64,000 nt of DNA from Sphingomonas bisphenolicum (lineage in GTDB: Bacteria; Pseudomonadota; Alphaproteobacteria; Sphingomonadales; Sphingomonadaceae), in assembly GCF_024349785.1 (NCBI RefSeq), contig NZ_AP018818.1, positions 186,001 through 250,000 of the forward strand. Direction: 5' to 3'. How positions within the stretch are numbered: the first letter of the stretch is position 1; each line of letters begins with the position of its first letter. Below, piece by piece: positions 51,322 to 60,666 of this stretch. The position numbers and the translations under genes are program-made. The notes beneath the pieces are model-generated. The model made no database searches and had not been told where the DNA came from. It saw only the letters and a list, made by a program, of their open reading frames with translations.

Positions 51322-52797
51322 TCACGCTCTGATCCGCAATGTCGCCAGCGCCGCCAGCAGCAGCGTCCCAGCGGCGAAGGCCATGGTCCAGATCGGGTCG
51401 CCGGGGAAGAAGGCCTTCATGACCGATCCCATCGCCGTCGCCACCAGCAACTGCGGCAGCACCACGAAGATGTTGAACACGCCCATATAGACGCCGAGCT
51501 TGGCCTGCGGCAGGCTGGAGGCGAGCATGGCATAAGGCATGGCCAGGATCGAGGCCCAGGCGATGCCGACCCCCACTTCGCTCAGCAACAGCAGGTCTGG
51601 ATCGCGCACGACCAGAAAGCTGGCGAAGCCAGCCGCGCCCGCGACCAGGCACAGCGCGTGGGTCGGCGCCTTGCCGATCCGCCCCGCAAGCCAGGGCAGC
51701 AGGGTCAGGGCCGCAATCGCGGCGACGCCGTTATATACCGAAAAAAGCACCCCCACCCAATTGCCACCGGCCTGATAGGCGGCGCTGGCGGGATCGGCCG
51801 ACCCGAACATATATTGGGCGACGACCGGCGTGGTGTGAATCCACATGATGAAGAGCGCCGACCAGCTGAAGAACTGGATTAAGGCCAGTCGTCGCATGAT
51901 CGGCGGCATACCCCCGATATCGCCCACGATATGCGCCAGCATATGCGCGCTTCGCCCCGTGCGCGCCAAGTGGATCGCGATCAGGCTGGCCAAGCCATAG
52001 CCCGCCAGCAGCGCGGCGAGCAGATAGACTTCCTTTTCCATCGCCCACAGAGCGACCAGCAGCGCGACGACCGCGCCCGCGCCGATCCAGGCAAAGCATG
52101 GACCGATGGCGCGGCTTGCCAGATCGGGCGCTGGGGTGGCTGTTTCATCGGCATCGGCAAAGGCGCGCATCTGGTCCGGCGCATATTCTCGCGTCGTCGA
52201 CACCGTCCAGAGCACAGCGGCCAGCAATGCGGCGGCGCCCGCCCAAAAACTGTAGCGAACAGTGTCGGGCACCTGCCCCGCTGCCGCGACATTGGCGACC
52301 CCCAGATGGTCGAGCAGATAAGGGAAGAGCGACCCCACCACCGCGCCGGCGCCGATGAAGGCGGTCTGCACCGCATAGCCGATCGTGTGCTGATCCTTGC
52401 GCAACATGTCGCCGACAAAGGCGCGGAACGGCTCCATCGAGATATTCAGGCTGGCGTCGAGCATCCACAGCAGCAACGCCGCCATCAACAGCCCGTCGCT
52501 CTGCGGCATTCCCAGCAACGCCAGTGCAGAGAGGATCGCGCCGGCCAAAAAATAGGGACGGCGACGGCCGAGCCGACCGAGCCAGGTGCGGTCGGAAAGA
52601 TGCCCGACGATGGGCTGGACCAGCAATCCGGTCAGCGGTGCGGCCACCCATAAGGCGGACAGGTCGTCGATGCTGGAGCCCAGCGACTGGAAGACCCTGC
52701 TCATATTGGCGTTTTGCAGCGCGAAGCCGATCTGGATGCCGAAAAAGCCGAAACTGATGTTCCACAATCCGGCAAGGCCCTGTCTCGGCTTGTCCAT
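51322..52797 (-). CDS. MFS transporter of the SLC45/GPH sugar type
   Basis: 491 residues from the ATG at 52797 (GGGAGGGGTAGCT upstream). Twelve hydrophobic segments; GFFGIQIGFALQNANMSRVFQSLG at the N-terminus and GHLSDRTWLGRLGRRRPYFL in loop 2-3 are typical of sucrose/maltose-like carriers. In other sphingomonads and relatives such carriers sit beside glucosidases and LacI regulators, but no sugar genes are nearby here. Long intergenic region upstream (52798-53153) with repeats. Confidence 0.82.
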   Translation of the reverse strand: MDKPRQGLAGLWNISFGFFGIQIGFALQNANMSRVFQSLGSSIDDLSALWVAAPLTGLLVQPIVGHLSDRTWLGRLGRRRPYFLAGAILSALALLGMPQSDGLLMAALLLWMLDASLNISMEPFRAFVGDMLRKDQHTIGYAVQTAFIGAGAVVGSLFPYLLDHLGVANVAAAGQVPDTVRYSFWAGAAALLAAVLWTVSTTREYAPDQMRAFADADETATPAPDLASRAIGPCFAWIGAGAVVALLVALWAMEKEVYLLAALLAGYGLASLIAIHLARTGRSAHMLAHIVGDIGGMPPIMRRLALIQFFSWSALFIMWIHTTPVVAQYMFGSADPASAAYQAGGNWVGVLFSVYNGVAAIAALTLLPWLAGRIGKAPTHALCLVAGAAGFASFLVVRDPDLLLLSEVGVGIAWASILAMPYAMLASSLPQAKLGVYMGVFNIFVVLPQLLVATAMGSVMKAFFPGDPIWTMAFAAGTLLLAALATLRIRA

Positions 52798-53153
52798 AGC
52801 TACCCCTCCCGTCGCCGCGGCCGGCTCGCCACCCGCCTGCATCAAACCGCGAGCGGTCGCATGGCATGATGGACAGGACAAGCTGCGTATACGAATTCAT
52901 TCCGGATCGCCATTTCGCCCCGAAGCCAAGCTGCGAAATCGCTTGTCAGTTCCCATCGTCGTCGCCCTGCCCAACGGCGCATCCGGGTTCTTCGCCTGTA
53001 AACTGCATCTAAATTCCGCACATGCGACATGAACGAAGTTCCGGAAGTTCCGGATCGACCCCAAGCCCTCATGTGAAACAAAATGTCGAATTCAGGATAT
53101 TTAATATCAAGCCGGCGGAAGATATGCGACGTTAAGCGCCAAGCGTCCCTCCC
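52798..53153. other. 356-bp intergenic region with repeats
   Basis: No gene recognised. Contains GAAGTTCCG twice in tandem (53035-53043 and 53044-53052), and the perfect palindrome GATATT-T-AATATC (53096-53108). It lies between the start of the sugar-type carrier and the end of the LysR gene, so either could be a control site for the carrier. Confidence 0.5.
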
Positions 53154-54059
53154 TCACCCTATCCGATCGGCGGTGGCATTGCGCAGCTGTTCGCGAAACC
53201 ATGTAAGGCCGGTGTCTGCCGCCCGCGCATGATGATATTGCAGCATTTCGCGCATGATCGGTAAATCAACGGGCGCATCCACGATGCGCAACGGCAATCT
53301 TGACGCCATTACCTGAGCCAGCCTTTCGTGCATCAGCGCCAATCTGGTCGTTCCGGGCAACATCCAGGCAGCCTGGCTGAAGGCCGCGCAAATAATCTCT
53401 ATCCGGCGGCGATCGCCATTCTCCCGCAGGTGATTTTCGATGAACGTGCCATCGCGTGAAACGCTCACCGCGACGTGGCCGGCGCTGTAATAGAGTTCTT
53501 CGGTGAGAGGCTGGTCCAGCAACGGATTGCCCGACCATCCTACAACCACATGCCGTTCTTCAAACAGAAGTTCGCGCGGATGCGGCCCTTCCAGAAAGCG
53601 CTCGGGCGCGACAATGAAATCGAGTTCGCCATCCTCCAGCCGTTCGTGAATATCGTTGCGCGGCAGCGTGATCTCGATCCTGATGCCCGGCGCCGACTTC
53701 TGCAATCGCTCGAGCATCGGGCCGATCAGAACCGTCGTGACATAATCGGACGCGACGATCCGAAAAATGCGCTGGCTCTGTGATGGATCGAAGCTGAGGC
53801 CACGCGCGATTAGGCTGCGCAGATCCGCCACTACCGCGGAAATTTCCGGTGCAAGAGACAGAGCCGCCGCGGTTGGAATCATCTTCTTGCCATGCTGCAC
53901 CAGAATCTCGTCGGCAAAGGCTTCCCGCAGGCGGCGTAGCGCGGCGCTCATTGCCGATTGCGTCAGGTTCAGGCGCCTGGCCGCACGAGTGACGTTCCTC
54001 TCCTCCACCAATATGTCGAATGCCACCAGCAGGTTGAGGTCAAACCGGTCCAGCCTCAT
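53154..54059 (-). CDS. LysR-family regulator, NodD-like
   Basis: 301 residues from the ATG at 54059; ATG at 54065 is an alternative. The opening MRLDRFDLNLLVAFDILVEE, the HTH VTRAARRLNLTQSAMSAALR and the LRRLREAFADEILVQHG stretch are typical of the NodD-like branch, which in other bacteria responds to aromatic or flavonoid inducers. The effector domain spans about residues 90-290. It is divergent from the TonB-receptor operon, and an ATC-N9-GAT palindrome overlaps its start region. Confidence 0.92.
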   Translation of the reverse strand: MRLDRFDLNLLVAFDILVEERNVTRAARRLNLTQSAMSAALRRLREAFADEILVQHGKKMIPTAAALSLAPEISAVVADLRSLIARGLSFDPSQSQRIFRIVASDYVTTVLIGPMLERLQKSAPGIRIEITLPRNDIHERLEDGELDFIVAPERFLEGPHPRELLFEERHVVVGWSGNPLLDQPLTEELYYSAGHVAVSVSRDGTFIENHLRENGDRRRIEIICAAFSQAAWMLPGTTRLALMHERLAQVMASRLPLRIVDAPVDLPIMREMLQYHHARAADTGLTWFREQLRNATADRIG

Positions 54060-54063
54060 AATC

Positions 54064-54078
54064 ATCAATCCTATTGAT
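54064..54078. promoter_or_regulatory. Probable LysR/NodD-type operator
   Basis: ATCAAT-CCT-ATTGAT is a perfect inverted repeat that fits the ATC-N9-GAT NodD-box rule. It lies at the start of the LysR gene and about 92 bp upstream of the receptor start, suggesting autoregulation and activation of the operon. Confidence 0.6.
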
Positions 54079-54169
54079 CGTTTTCAACATATATCATCCA
54101 TTTTACTGCTTTTTTAAATCATGTCACCTCGCGTCCATCCCGCACAGATCGGGCTTAAAGGGAGGAAGC

Positions 54170-56461
54170 ATGAAAAGCATTTTTTGGAGCGCGACGATGT
54201 TGGCCGGCGTGATCGCGCCACAGGTCGCGATCGCGCAGGATGCGGATACGCAATCCTCCGACGGTGGACTGGAAGAAATCGTCGTGACCGCCCAAAGGCG
54301 CGAGGAAAGCCTGCAAAAAGCCGCCATCGCCGTCACCGCCGTCACCGGCGATGATCTGACCCGGTCGGGCATCACCGAAACGTCGAACCTGGGCAAGCTG
54401 GTGCCGGCCCTCGTCGTGCAACCCACGGGCGGAACGACCAGCTTCTTCCTGCGCGGCGTCGGCACCAATTCGCAGAACAGCTTCTCCGAAAACGCGATCG
54501 CCTTCAATTTCAACGGCGTCTATGTCGGCCGCCCGACCGCACCCGCCGGCGTCTTCTACGATCTGGAGCGGGTCGAGGTGGTCAAGGGACCGCAGGGCAC
54601 GCTGTATGGCCGCAACGCCACCGGCGGCGCGATCAACGTCCTGCCCAAACAGCCGATCCTGGGTAAGTTCGGCGTCGAAGGGCTGGCCGAATATGGCAAT
54701 TATGACAGCAAGAAGGGCTTTCTGGCGGTCAACGTGCCCATTGGCGACATCGCCGCGCTGCGTGTCGCGGGCCAGGTGGTAGATCGCGACGGCTATATTT
54801 CCGACGGCTATGACGATGACAAGGGCGAGGCGGTGCGCGCATCCTTCCTGCTCAAGCCGTCGGACATCTGGTCGATCAACATCGTCGGCGACTATTATCA
54901 TCAGGGTGGAAAAGGCGGCGGTGCGGTACTGCTGCCCAGCAAGGCCTTTGCGGTGCCGTCGGTCGACGACCGGGTCAGTATTTCCGATCCCCGCGCGATC
55001 GCGGCGATCAACGGCTATGCCTCCACGCTGTTCGCCCCGCCCTTCTGCGCAGGTGGTTTCATCGCCAGCGGCTGCATCGAAAATGCCGGCAGCGACGGCT
55101 ATCTCGACAATCATTTCTATGGGCTGAGCGCGCAGGTCGATGGCGACATGGGCTTTGCGACGCTGTCCGTCATCCCCGCCTGGCGCAAGTCGGAAGCGAA
55201 GTTCCGCACCTATCTGCCCGGTTTCCGGGGCGAGATCGAGGATAATGCCGAACAGATGTCGCTGGAAGCACGGCTGACGTCTGCTGCCGACCAGCGGCTG
55301 CGCTATGTTCTGGGCGCTTTCTTCTTCAACGAACAGCAGGATACGCTCAACTATTTCCGCCAGGGCCGGATTTCCACCACCCGCTTCACCCCGCGCCTCA
55401 AGACGCAGAGCCTGGCCGCCTTCGGCCAGTTGACCTTCGACATCAGCGACGATCTGCGCCTGATCGGTGGCGGGCGCTATACGCGGGAAGACAAGTCGCA
55501 ACTCACCGCATCCGTGGGCGGCGGGCTGCCCGGCCCTGTCGATCCGCCGCTGGGTGCGCCGATCACCGGCGACCTCACCTTCACCAAATTCACTTGGAAG
55601 GCCGGGGTCGAATATGACGCCGGTCCCGCGTCGCTGGTCTATGCCAATGTCGCGACCGGCTTCAAATCCGGCGGCTTTTTCGTCGCGGCTCCGCCCAGCA
55701 ACAGCTTTGCCCCAGAAAGCCTGACCGCCTATACGGTCGGGGCGAAAAACCGCTTTTTCGGCAACAAGCTCCAGCTCAATATCGAAGCCTTCTACTGGGA
55801 CTATAAGGACCAGCAGGTGACCTTCGTTGGCGGCGTGCGGACCGGCAACGGCCTGTTCGCGCAAGGATCGCTCACCGCCAATGCGGGCAAGTCGCGTATC
55901 TTCGGTACAGAAGTGGAGGCCCGCTTCGCTCCCACGCGCGACGATCTGTTCAACGTCACCGTTCAATATCTGAACGGTAAATATAAGAGCCTCCAGACCG
56001 CCAATTTCTCGCCCACCGGCGCGCCCGTCACGACCGGCTGCACGATCACGGGAACGCGGCTCGCCAATCCCGGTATCAATAACGCGCGTTTCTACGACAT
56101 CGATTGTTCAGGCAAGCCGACCGTCAATTCGCCCAAATGGGCGATCAACCTGGGCTATCAGCACAGTTTCCGCATCGGCGGGGACATGGCGCTGGTCGCG
56201 GGGGCCCGGTCCAGCATCGAAACCAGCCGCTTCCTGAACTCCAACTTCCGGCAAGAGGAAAAGCAGGGCAGCTTCATGATGTCCGACGCGTTCCTGACGC
56301 TGGAAGGGCCGCAGGACAAATGGAGCGTCACCGCCTTCATCAACAATATCGAGGACAAGGAAGTGCTGGCCCGCGCGGGTACGCGCCCGATCCTCGACTT
56401 CCCCGTCGGTACGCTGCGTCCGCCGCGCACCTATGGCGTGCGCCTGGGCTTCAACCTGTGA
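54170..56461 (+). CDS. TonB-dependent receptor of the meta-cleavage cluster
   Basis: 763 residues from the ATG at 54170 (GGGAGGAAGC upstream). Signal peptide ending VAIAQD; TonB box EIVVTAQRR; plug with RVEVVKGPQGTLYGRNATGG; barrel ends GVRLGFNL. It is first in an operon with an exported hydrolase, a monooxygenase and an extradiol dioxygenase, so it likely imports the aromatic substrate or a conjugate of it across the outer membrane. The LysR protein divergently encoded is the obvious regulator. Confidence 0.93.
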   Translation: MKSIFWSATMLAGVIAPQVAIAQDADTQSSDGGLEEIVVTAQRREESLQKAAIAVTAVTGDDLTRSGITETSNLGKLVPALVVQPTGGTTSFFLRGVGTNSQNSFSENAIAFNFNGVYVGRPTAPAGVFYDLERVEVVKGPQGTLYGRNATGGAINVLPKQPILGKFGVEGLAEYGNYDSKKGFLAVNVPIGDIAALRVAGQVVDRDGYISDGYDDDKGEAVRASFLLKPSDIWSINIVGDYYHQGGKGGGAVLLPSKAFAVPSVDDRVSISDPRAIAAINGYASTLFAPPFCAGGFIASGCIENAGSDGYLDNHFYGLSAQVDGDMGFATLSVIPAWRKSEAKFRTYLPGFRGEIEDNAEQMSLEARLTSAADQRLRYVLGAFFFNEQQDTLNYFRQGRISTTRFTPRLKTQSLAAFGQLTFDISDDLRLIGGGRYTREDKSQLTASVGGGLPGPVDPPLGAPITGDLTFTKFTWKAGVEYDAGPASLVYANVATGFKSGGFFVAAPPSNSFAPESLTAYTVGAKNRFFGNKLQLNIEAFYWDYKDQQVTFVGGVRTGNGLFAQGSLTANAGKSRIFGTEVEARFAPTRDDLFNVTVQYLNGKYKSLQTANFSPTGAPVTTGCTITGTRLANPGINNARFYDIDCSGKPTVNSPKWAINLGYQHSFRIGGDMALVAGARSSIETSRFLNSNFRQEEKQGSFMMSDAFLTLEGPQDKWSVTAFINNIEDKEVLARAGTRPILDFPVGTLRPPRTYGVRLGFNL

Positions 56462-56466
56462 GGACC

Positions 56467-57435
56467 ATGTCCGTCCGCATCACCTGCGCGGCGCTATCCG
56501 GCGTGCTCGCCATGCTGGCCACAGCGGCGGCGGCCGGGCCGCCACGCACCGCCTTCGTCACATTGGGGACGATGGGCGGTCCGGTGCCGGACGGGCATCG
56601 GTCGCAACCCGCCAACGCCATTGTCCGCGATGGGAAAACCTACCTGGTCGATACCGGAGACGGCACGGTGGAGCAGATGGCGCGGGCGGGCCTCCCTCTG
56701 CCGACGGTGCGCGCCATTTTCCTCAGCCACCTGCATGTCGATCATATCGGCGGACTGGCGGCTATATTGGGATTGCGCAACCAGACCGAAGCGCGCGACG
56801 TGCTGGCCATCTATGGCCCGCCCGGCACCCGCGAACTGGTGGCTGGCCTGGTCGCCGGCCTCCAGCCGTCGGCCAAGGCGGGTTACGGCATTCCCGGCAA
56901 GTCCTGGACCCCGCCCGAAAACACCGTGTCGGTGATCGAATTGCGCGACGGCGAAACCATCGACGTGGACGATATGAAAGTCGGCGTCGCGCAAAATACC
57001 CATTATGACTTCGCGCCCGGCAGCGTGGAGGATCGCAACTACAAGTCCTTCGCACTGCGGTTCGACCTGCCGGACCGGTCCATCGCCTATACCGGCGACA
57101 CCGGACCCAGCGCCGCCGTCGAACGGCTGGCATCGGGCGCCGACCTGCTGGTCAGCGAAATGATCGACATGGGCGCCACTATGGATCGCGTCGCACGCAC
57201 CAGCCCCAACATGCCCGCCAGCGTCAAGGCGACGATGGTCCAGCATCTGACCACCCATCACCTGACACCGGAAGAAGTCGGCGCTTTGGCCGCACGGGCC
57301 AAAGTGAAGGCGGTGACGGTCACCCACATGGCCGGTGGAACGCCCGATGCCGCACGGACCCGCGCCTATGTCGCCACCATCGGCAAAAGTTTCACCGGAC
57401 CGGTCGCGATCGCCAACGATCTCGACCGCTTTTGA
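56467..57435 (+). CDS. Exported metallo-beta-lactamase-fold hydrolase
   Basis: 322 residues with a signal peptide (about 1-23, ending AAAAGPP), hence periplasmic. The zinc motif HLHVDH is at H88, H90, D92, H93, and GDTGPSAAVERLASGADLLVSE and the later THHLTPEE/VTHMAG histidines follow the RNase Z/AtsA-like layout. It may cleave a lactone, ester or sulfate conjugate before import into the cytoplasm. It is 5 bp downstream of the receptor gene. Substrate unknown; RNase activity is unlikely for an exported enzyme. Confidence 0.85.
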   Translation: MSVRITCAALSGVLAMLATAAAAGPPRTAFVTLGTMGGPVPDGHRSQPANAIVRDGKTYLVDTGDGTVEQMARAGLPLPTVRAIFLSHLHVDHIGGLAAILGLRNQTEARDVLAIYGPPGTRELVAGLVAGLQPSAKAGYGIPGKSWTPPENTVSVIELRDGETIDVDDMKVGVAQNTHYDFAPGSVEDRNYKSFALRFDLPDRSIAYTGDTGPSAAVERLASGADLLVSEMIDMGATMDRVARTSPNMPASVKATMVQHLTTHHLTPEEVGALAARAKVKAVTVTHMAGGTPDAARTRAYVATIGKSFTGPVAIANDLDRF

Positions 57436-57475
57436 TTGCGCTTCCGCCCCCTTCTCATGAGGCTCTGAACCGACC

Positions 57476-58591
57476 ATGGACAACTATAATATCCTCATCA
57501 TCGGCGGGGGCATAGGTGGTCTCACCTCCGCGATCGCCCTGCGCGGGAAGGGGTTCGACGTCACCGTCATCGAACGCGATCCCGACTGGTCGGTTTATGG
57601 CGTCGGCATCATCCAGCAGTCCAACGTGCTGCGCGCCATGGCGCATCTGAACCTGCTGGACGAATATGTCGCGGCCGGCGCAGGCTTCGACACGGTCGAA
57701 ATATTCGCGCCCGACGGTACGAAGGTCGCGCGCGTCCCCTCCCCGCGTCTGGTCGAAGGCTATCCGGCCAATCTGGGCGTCGGCCGCCCTGCCCTGCACA
57801 AGGTTCTGGGCGATCGCACGATCGCATCGGGGGCCACGGTGCGGCTGGGCGTCACCGCGACCAGCATCGATGATCAGGGCGATCGGGTGGTCGTGCAGTT
57901 TTCCGACGGCACGCAGGACAGCTTCGATCTGGTCGTGGGCGCGGACGGCGTCTATTCGCAGACCCGCACGCTGCTGTTCCCCGACGCGCCGTCGCCGCAC
58001 TATACCGGCCAGGCGGTCTGGCGCTACAACCTGCCCCGCACCGAAGGCATGGACTCGCTTCAGGCCTATAATGGCCCGACCGGCGTCGGACTGGTGCCGA
58101 TTTCGCCCAGCCTGATGTATATGTTCGTGACCACCGCCGAACCGGACAACCCTCGTTATCCGCGCGAAGGACTGGCCGCCGCCATGCGCGCAAAGATCGC
58201 CCGTTGCTCGCCCGCCATCCAGGCGCTGGGCGACCAGATCACCGACGATGACGGCGTGGTCTATCGGCCGCTCGAAGCGTTCATGCTGGACGGTCCCTGG
58301 CATAAGGGCCGCGTCGTCCTGCTGGGCGATGCCGTCCACGCCACGACACCCCATCTGGGTCAGGGCGCGGGCATGGCGATCGAGGACAGCATCGTGCTGG
58401 CGGAAGAACTGACGAGCCATGCCGATCTGGACGGCGCGCTGACCGCCTATCGCGACCGGCGCCACGATCGCTGCCGCTATATCGTCGAAAAATCGCTCGA
58501 AATCTGCATGGGCCAGCTCGGTAAAGGCGCGCCCGTCGACAATCATAAAGCCACCGCAGAGATGTTCGCGATGGTATCCCAGCCGATCTGA
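57476..58591 (+). CDS. FAD-dependent aromatic monooxygenase (group A)
   Basis: 371 residues. GGGIGG at 10-15 binds the FAD ADP moiety, GADGVYSQTR (about 154-163) is the DG motif that binds FAD and NAD(P)H, and GDAVHATTPHLGQGAG (about 282-297) is the second FAD motif. This is the p-hydroxybenzoate/salicylate-hydroxylase fold, so it should hydroxylate an activated aromatic ring, giving a catechol. The next gene is an extradiol dioxygenase that needs exactly such a product. Substrate not identified. Confidence 0.9.
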   Translation: MDNYNILIIGGGIGGLTSAIALRGKGFDVTVIERDPDWSVYGVGIIQQSNVLRAMAHLNLLDEYVAAGAGFDTVEIFAPDGTKVARVPSPRLVEGYPANLGVGRPALHKVLGDRTIASGATVRLGVTATSIDDQGDRVVVQFSDGTQDSFDLVVGADGVYSQTRTLLFPDAPSPHYTGQAVWRYNLPRTEGMDSLQAYNGPTGVGLVPISPSLMYMFVTTAEPDNPRYPREGLAAAMRAKIARCSPAIQALGDQITDDDGVVYRPLEAFMLDGPWHKGRVVLLGDAVHATTPHLGQGAGMAIEDSIVLAEELTSHADLDGALTAYRDRRHDRCRYIVEKSLEICMGQLGKGAPVDNHKATAEMFAMVSQPI

Positions 58592-58602
58592 AGGAAGTCA
58601 TA

Positions 58603-59505
58603 ATGAGCCGCGTTACAGAAATTCGCTACGTGGGTTACGCCCTGCCCGATCTGGAGGCCGAACGCGCCTTCTACGCCGACCAGTGGAAGCTGGTCGAGGC
58701 TGGGGAAAAGGATGGCATGGTCTATTTCGCTGCCGATGGTGGCGATGAACATCATGTCGTGCGCCTGCGTCAGGCCGAAGAACAGCGTATCGACGTGATC
58801 GCGCTGGCCGCCGACAGCCGCGCCGATGTCGACGCCCTGCATGACAAGGTCGTCGCCTCGGGCTGCCGCATCATCTTTGCGCCCAAGGATCTGGATTCGC
58901 TGGGTGGTGGCTACGGCTTCCGCTTCTTCTCACCGGACGGCCTGACCTTCGAAATATCGAGCGACGTCGCCCGCCGCACTGCGCGCGACCTGGTCCGTTG
59001 GGAAGGCGTGCCGCAGAAGATCAGCCATATCGTCCTCCACTCGCCCGATCATAAGGCGATGGTCGAATGGTTCTGCGACGTGCTGGGCTTCAGGGTCAGC
59101 GACTGGCTGGGCGATTTCATGTGCTTCCTGCGCTGCAACAGCGCGCATCACCGCATCGCCTTCCTGCCCGGACCGCCCTGCCTCAACCATGTCGCCTATG
59201 ACATGCTGACCGTCGATGACATGATGGTCGGCATCAACCGGTTGCGCCTGAAGGGCACCGACATCCGCTGGGGGCCGGGGCGCCATACGGCGGGCAACAA
59301 CACGTTCAGCTATTTCACCACGCCCGCCGGCTTCGCGGTCGAATATAGCTCCGAACTGGAGGATGTGGACTTCAATGCCCATGAGGCGAAGGTCCATGCC
59401 CCGGCTCCCGGTATCATGGACCAGTGGGGCATCGGCGTCGGTGGTCCCCAGACCATGCCGCATGCCGCGCCCGACAAGGGTCTGTTCCAGGCTGTGGAGG
59501 TCTGA
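58603..59505 (+). CDS. Type I extradiol ring-cleavage dioxygenase (VOC superfamily)
   Basis: 300 residues, two VOC domains. The 2-His-1-carboxylate iron ligands are visible in the C-terminal domain: H142 (KISHIVLHSPDH), H196 (CLNHVAYDM) and E247 (FAVEYSSE). The CNSAHHRIAF stretch matches the second-sphere His motif of 2,3-dihydroxybiphenyl and catechol 2,3-dioxygenases. It should open a catecholic ring next to the diol. The gene lies 11 bp after the flavin monooxygenase and 3 bp before the hydrolase. Confidence 0.9.
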   Translation: MSRVTEIRYVGYALPDLEAERAFYADQWKLVEAGEKDGMVYFAADGGDEHHVVRLRQAEEQRIDVIALAADSRADVDALHDKVVASGCRIIFAPKDLDSLGGGYGFRFFSPDGLTFEISSDVARRTARDLVRWEGVPQKISHIVLHSPDHKAMVEWFCDVLGFRVSDWLGDFMCFLRCNSAHHRIAFLPGPPCLNHVAYDMLTVDDMMVGINRLRLKGTDIRWGPGRHTAGNNTFSYFTTPAGFAVEYSSELEDVDFNAHEAKVHAPAPGIMDQWGIGVGGPQTMPHAAPDKGLFQAVEV

Positions 59506-59508
59506 GCT

Positions 59509-60666
59509 ATGGCTTTGTTCGAATATTTCCCCAACTATATCTGGAACCTGTCGGTCGCGATCGCGATGGAGAGCGGCGGGCGCATCGGCGAGATCGTCGA
59601 CATGTGCCAGCCGATCAAGGATGCAGCCGCCTCCGGCGCGGACGCGGGCACGCCCATGTTCATGGCGCAGTGGGTCGCGATGGCCGACAAGCTGATCGAC
59701 CTGGCGGCGGAGGATGAGGCGCAGGGCCGCGCCTTCTCCGCCTCCGACAAGCTGGAGCGCGCGTCGCTCTATCTGTTCAATGCAGAGCGGATGCAGGGCC
59801 ACGGCCATCCCGGTCGCCAGGCCACCTATGCCAAGGCGCGCGACACGTTCGACCGCTCGACCGCGCTCGGCCAGATCAACCGTCGGCGCGTGGACATTCC
59901 CCTCGCCACCGGCACCATGCCCGCGCTCTACACAAGCGCGCCGGGGAATGGCCCCCATCCGGTCGTGGTCTATTGCAACGGCCTCGATAGCTGCAAGGAA
60001 CTGCTCTACTGGTCGCGCCTGCCCGAAGCGCTGGCGCGTCGCGGCATTTCGACGCTCTGCGTCGATCAGCCGGGGTCGGGCGAAGCGCTGCGGCTCCAGA
60101 ATCTCCCTGTCGATCCGCACAGCGAAAACTGGGCGAGCAAGGCGGTCGACTGGCTGGAGCAGCAAGGCGATGTCGACCCCAAGCGGATCGGCATGACCGG
60201 CATTTCGCTGGGCGGCCATTTCGCCCCGCGCGCCGTCGCCTATGAACCGCGCTTCGCCAGCGGCGCGGTCTGGGGCGCGAACCATAATTGGGCCGAGGTC
60301 CAGCAGAAGCGCATGAAGCGCGAGGGCGAGAACCCCGTCCCCCATTATTGGGCGCATGTCATGTGGGCCTTTGGCGCGAGCGACATGGACGACTTCCTGG
60401 CCAAGGCGGAGGATATGAACCTCAACGGCCATATGGACGGGATCAAGGTGCCCTTCCTGGTCACCCATGGCGCGAAGGACCGGCAGATCAGCGTCGATTA
60501 CGCGCATGACTGCTACGACCAGCTCGTCAACAGTCCCCGCCGCGCGCTCAAGCTGTTCACAGAGCGGGAAGGCGGCGTCGAGCATGTCGGGGCGGACAAT
60601 ATGTCCTACGGCCGCGACTATATCGCCGACTGGTTCGCCGATACGCTGGGCGGCAAGACCGCCTGA
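59509..60666 (+). CDS. Alpha/beta hydrolase, dihydroxypseudooxynicotine-hydrolase/FrsA type
   Basis: 385 residues. A helical N-terminal domain (about 1-130) precedes an alpha/beta core with GISLGG and nucleophile S233, acid D324 (HGAKDRQIS) and base H359 (GVEHVG). Enzymes of this branch cleave carbon-carbon bonds (2,6-dihydroxypseudooxynicotine hydrolase) or are FrsA-like. It is adjacent to the dioxygenase, so it may hydrolyse the ring-cleavage product, but it is not of the MhpC/BphD type normally used for that. This combination is unusual. Confidence 0.87.
   Translation: MALFEYFPNYIWNLSVAIAMESGGRIGEIVDMCQPIKDAAASGADAGTPMFMAQWVAMADKLIDLAAEDEAQGRAFSASDKLERASLYLFNAERMQGHGHPGRQATYAKARDTFDRSTALGQINRRRVDIPLATGTMPALYTSAPGNGPHPVVVYCNGLDSCKELLYWSRLPEALARRGISTLCVDQPGSGEALRLQNLPVDPHSENWASKAVDWLEQQGDVDPKRIGMTGISLGGHFAPRAVAYEPRFASGAVWGANHNWAEVQQKRMKREGENPVPHYWAHVMWAFGASDMDDFLAKAEDMNLNGHMDGIKVPFLVTHGAKDRQISVDYAHDCYDQLVNSPRRALKLFTEREGGVEHVGADNMSYGRDYIADWFADTLGGKTA

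Noticed and set aside
51135..51332. 65-codon frame after the 85-residue protein gene
   Set aside because: No start signal and it runs into the convergent MFS gene; the 200-bp gap looks non-coding.
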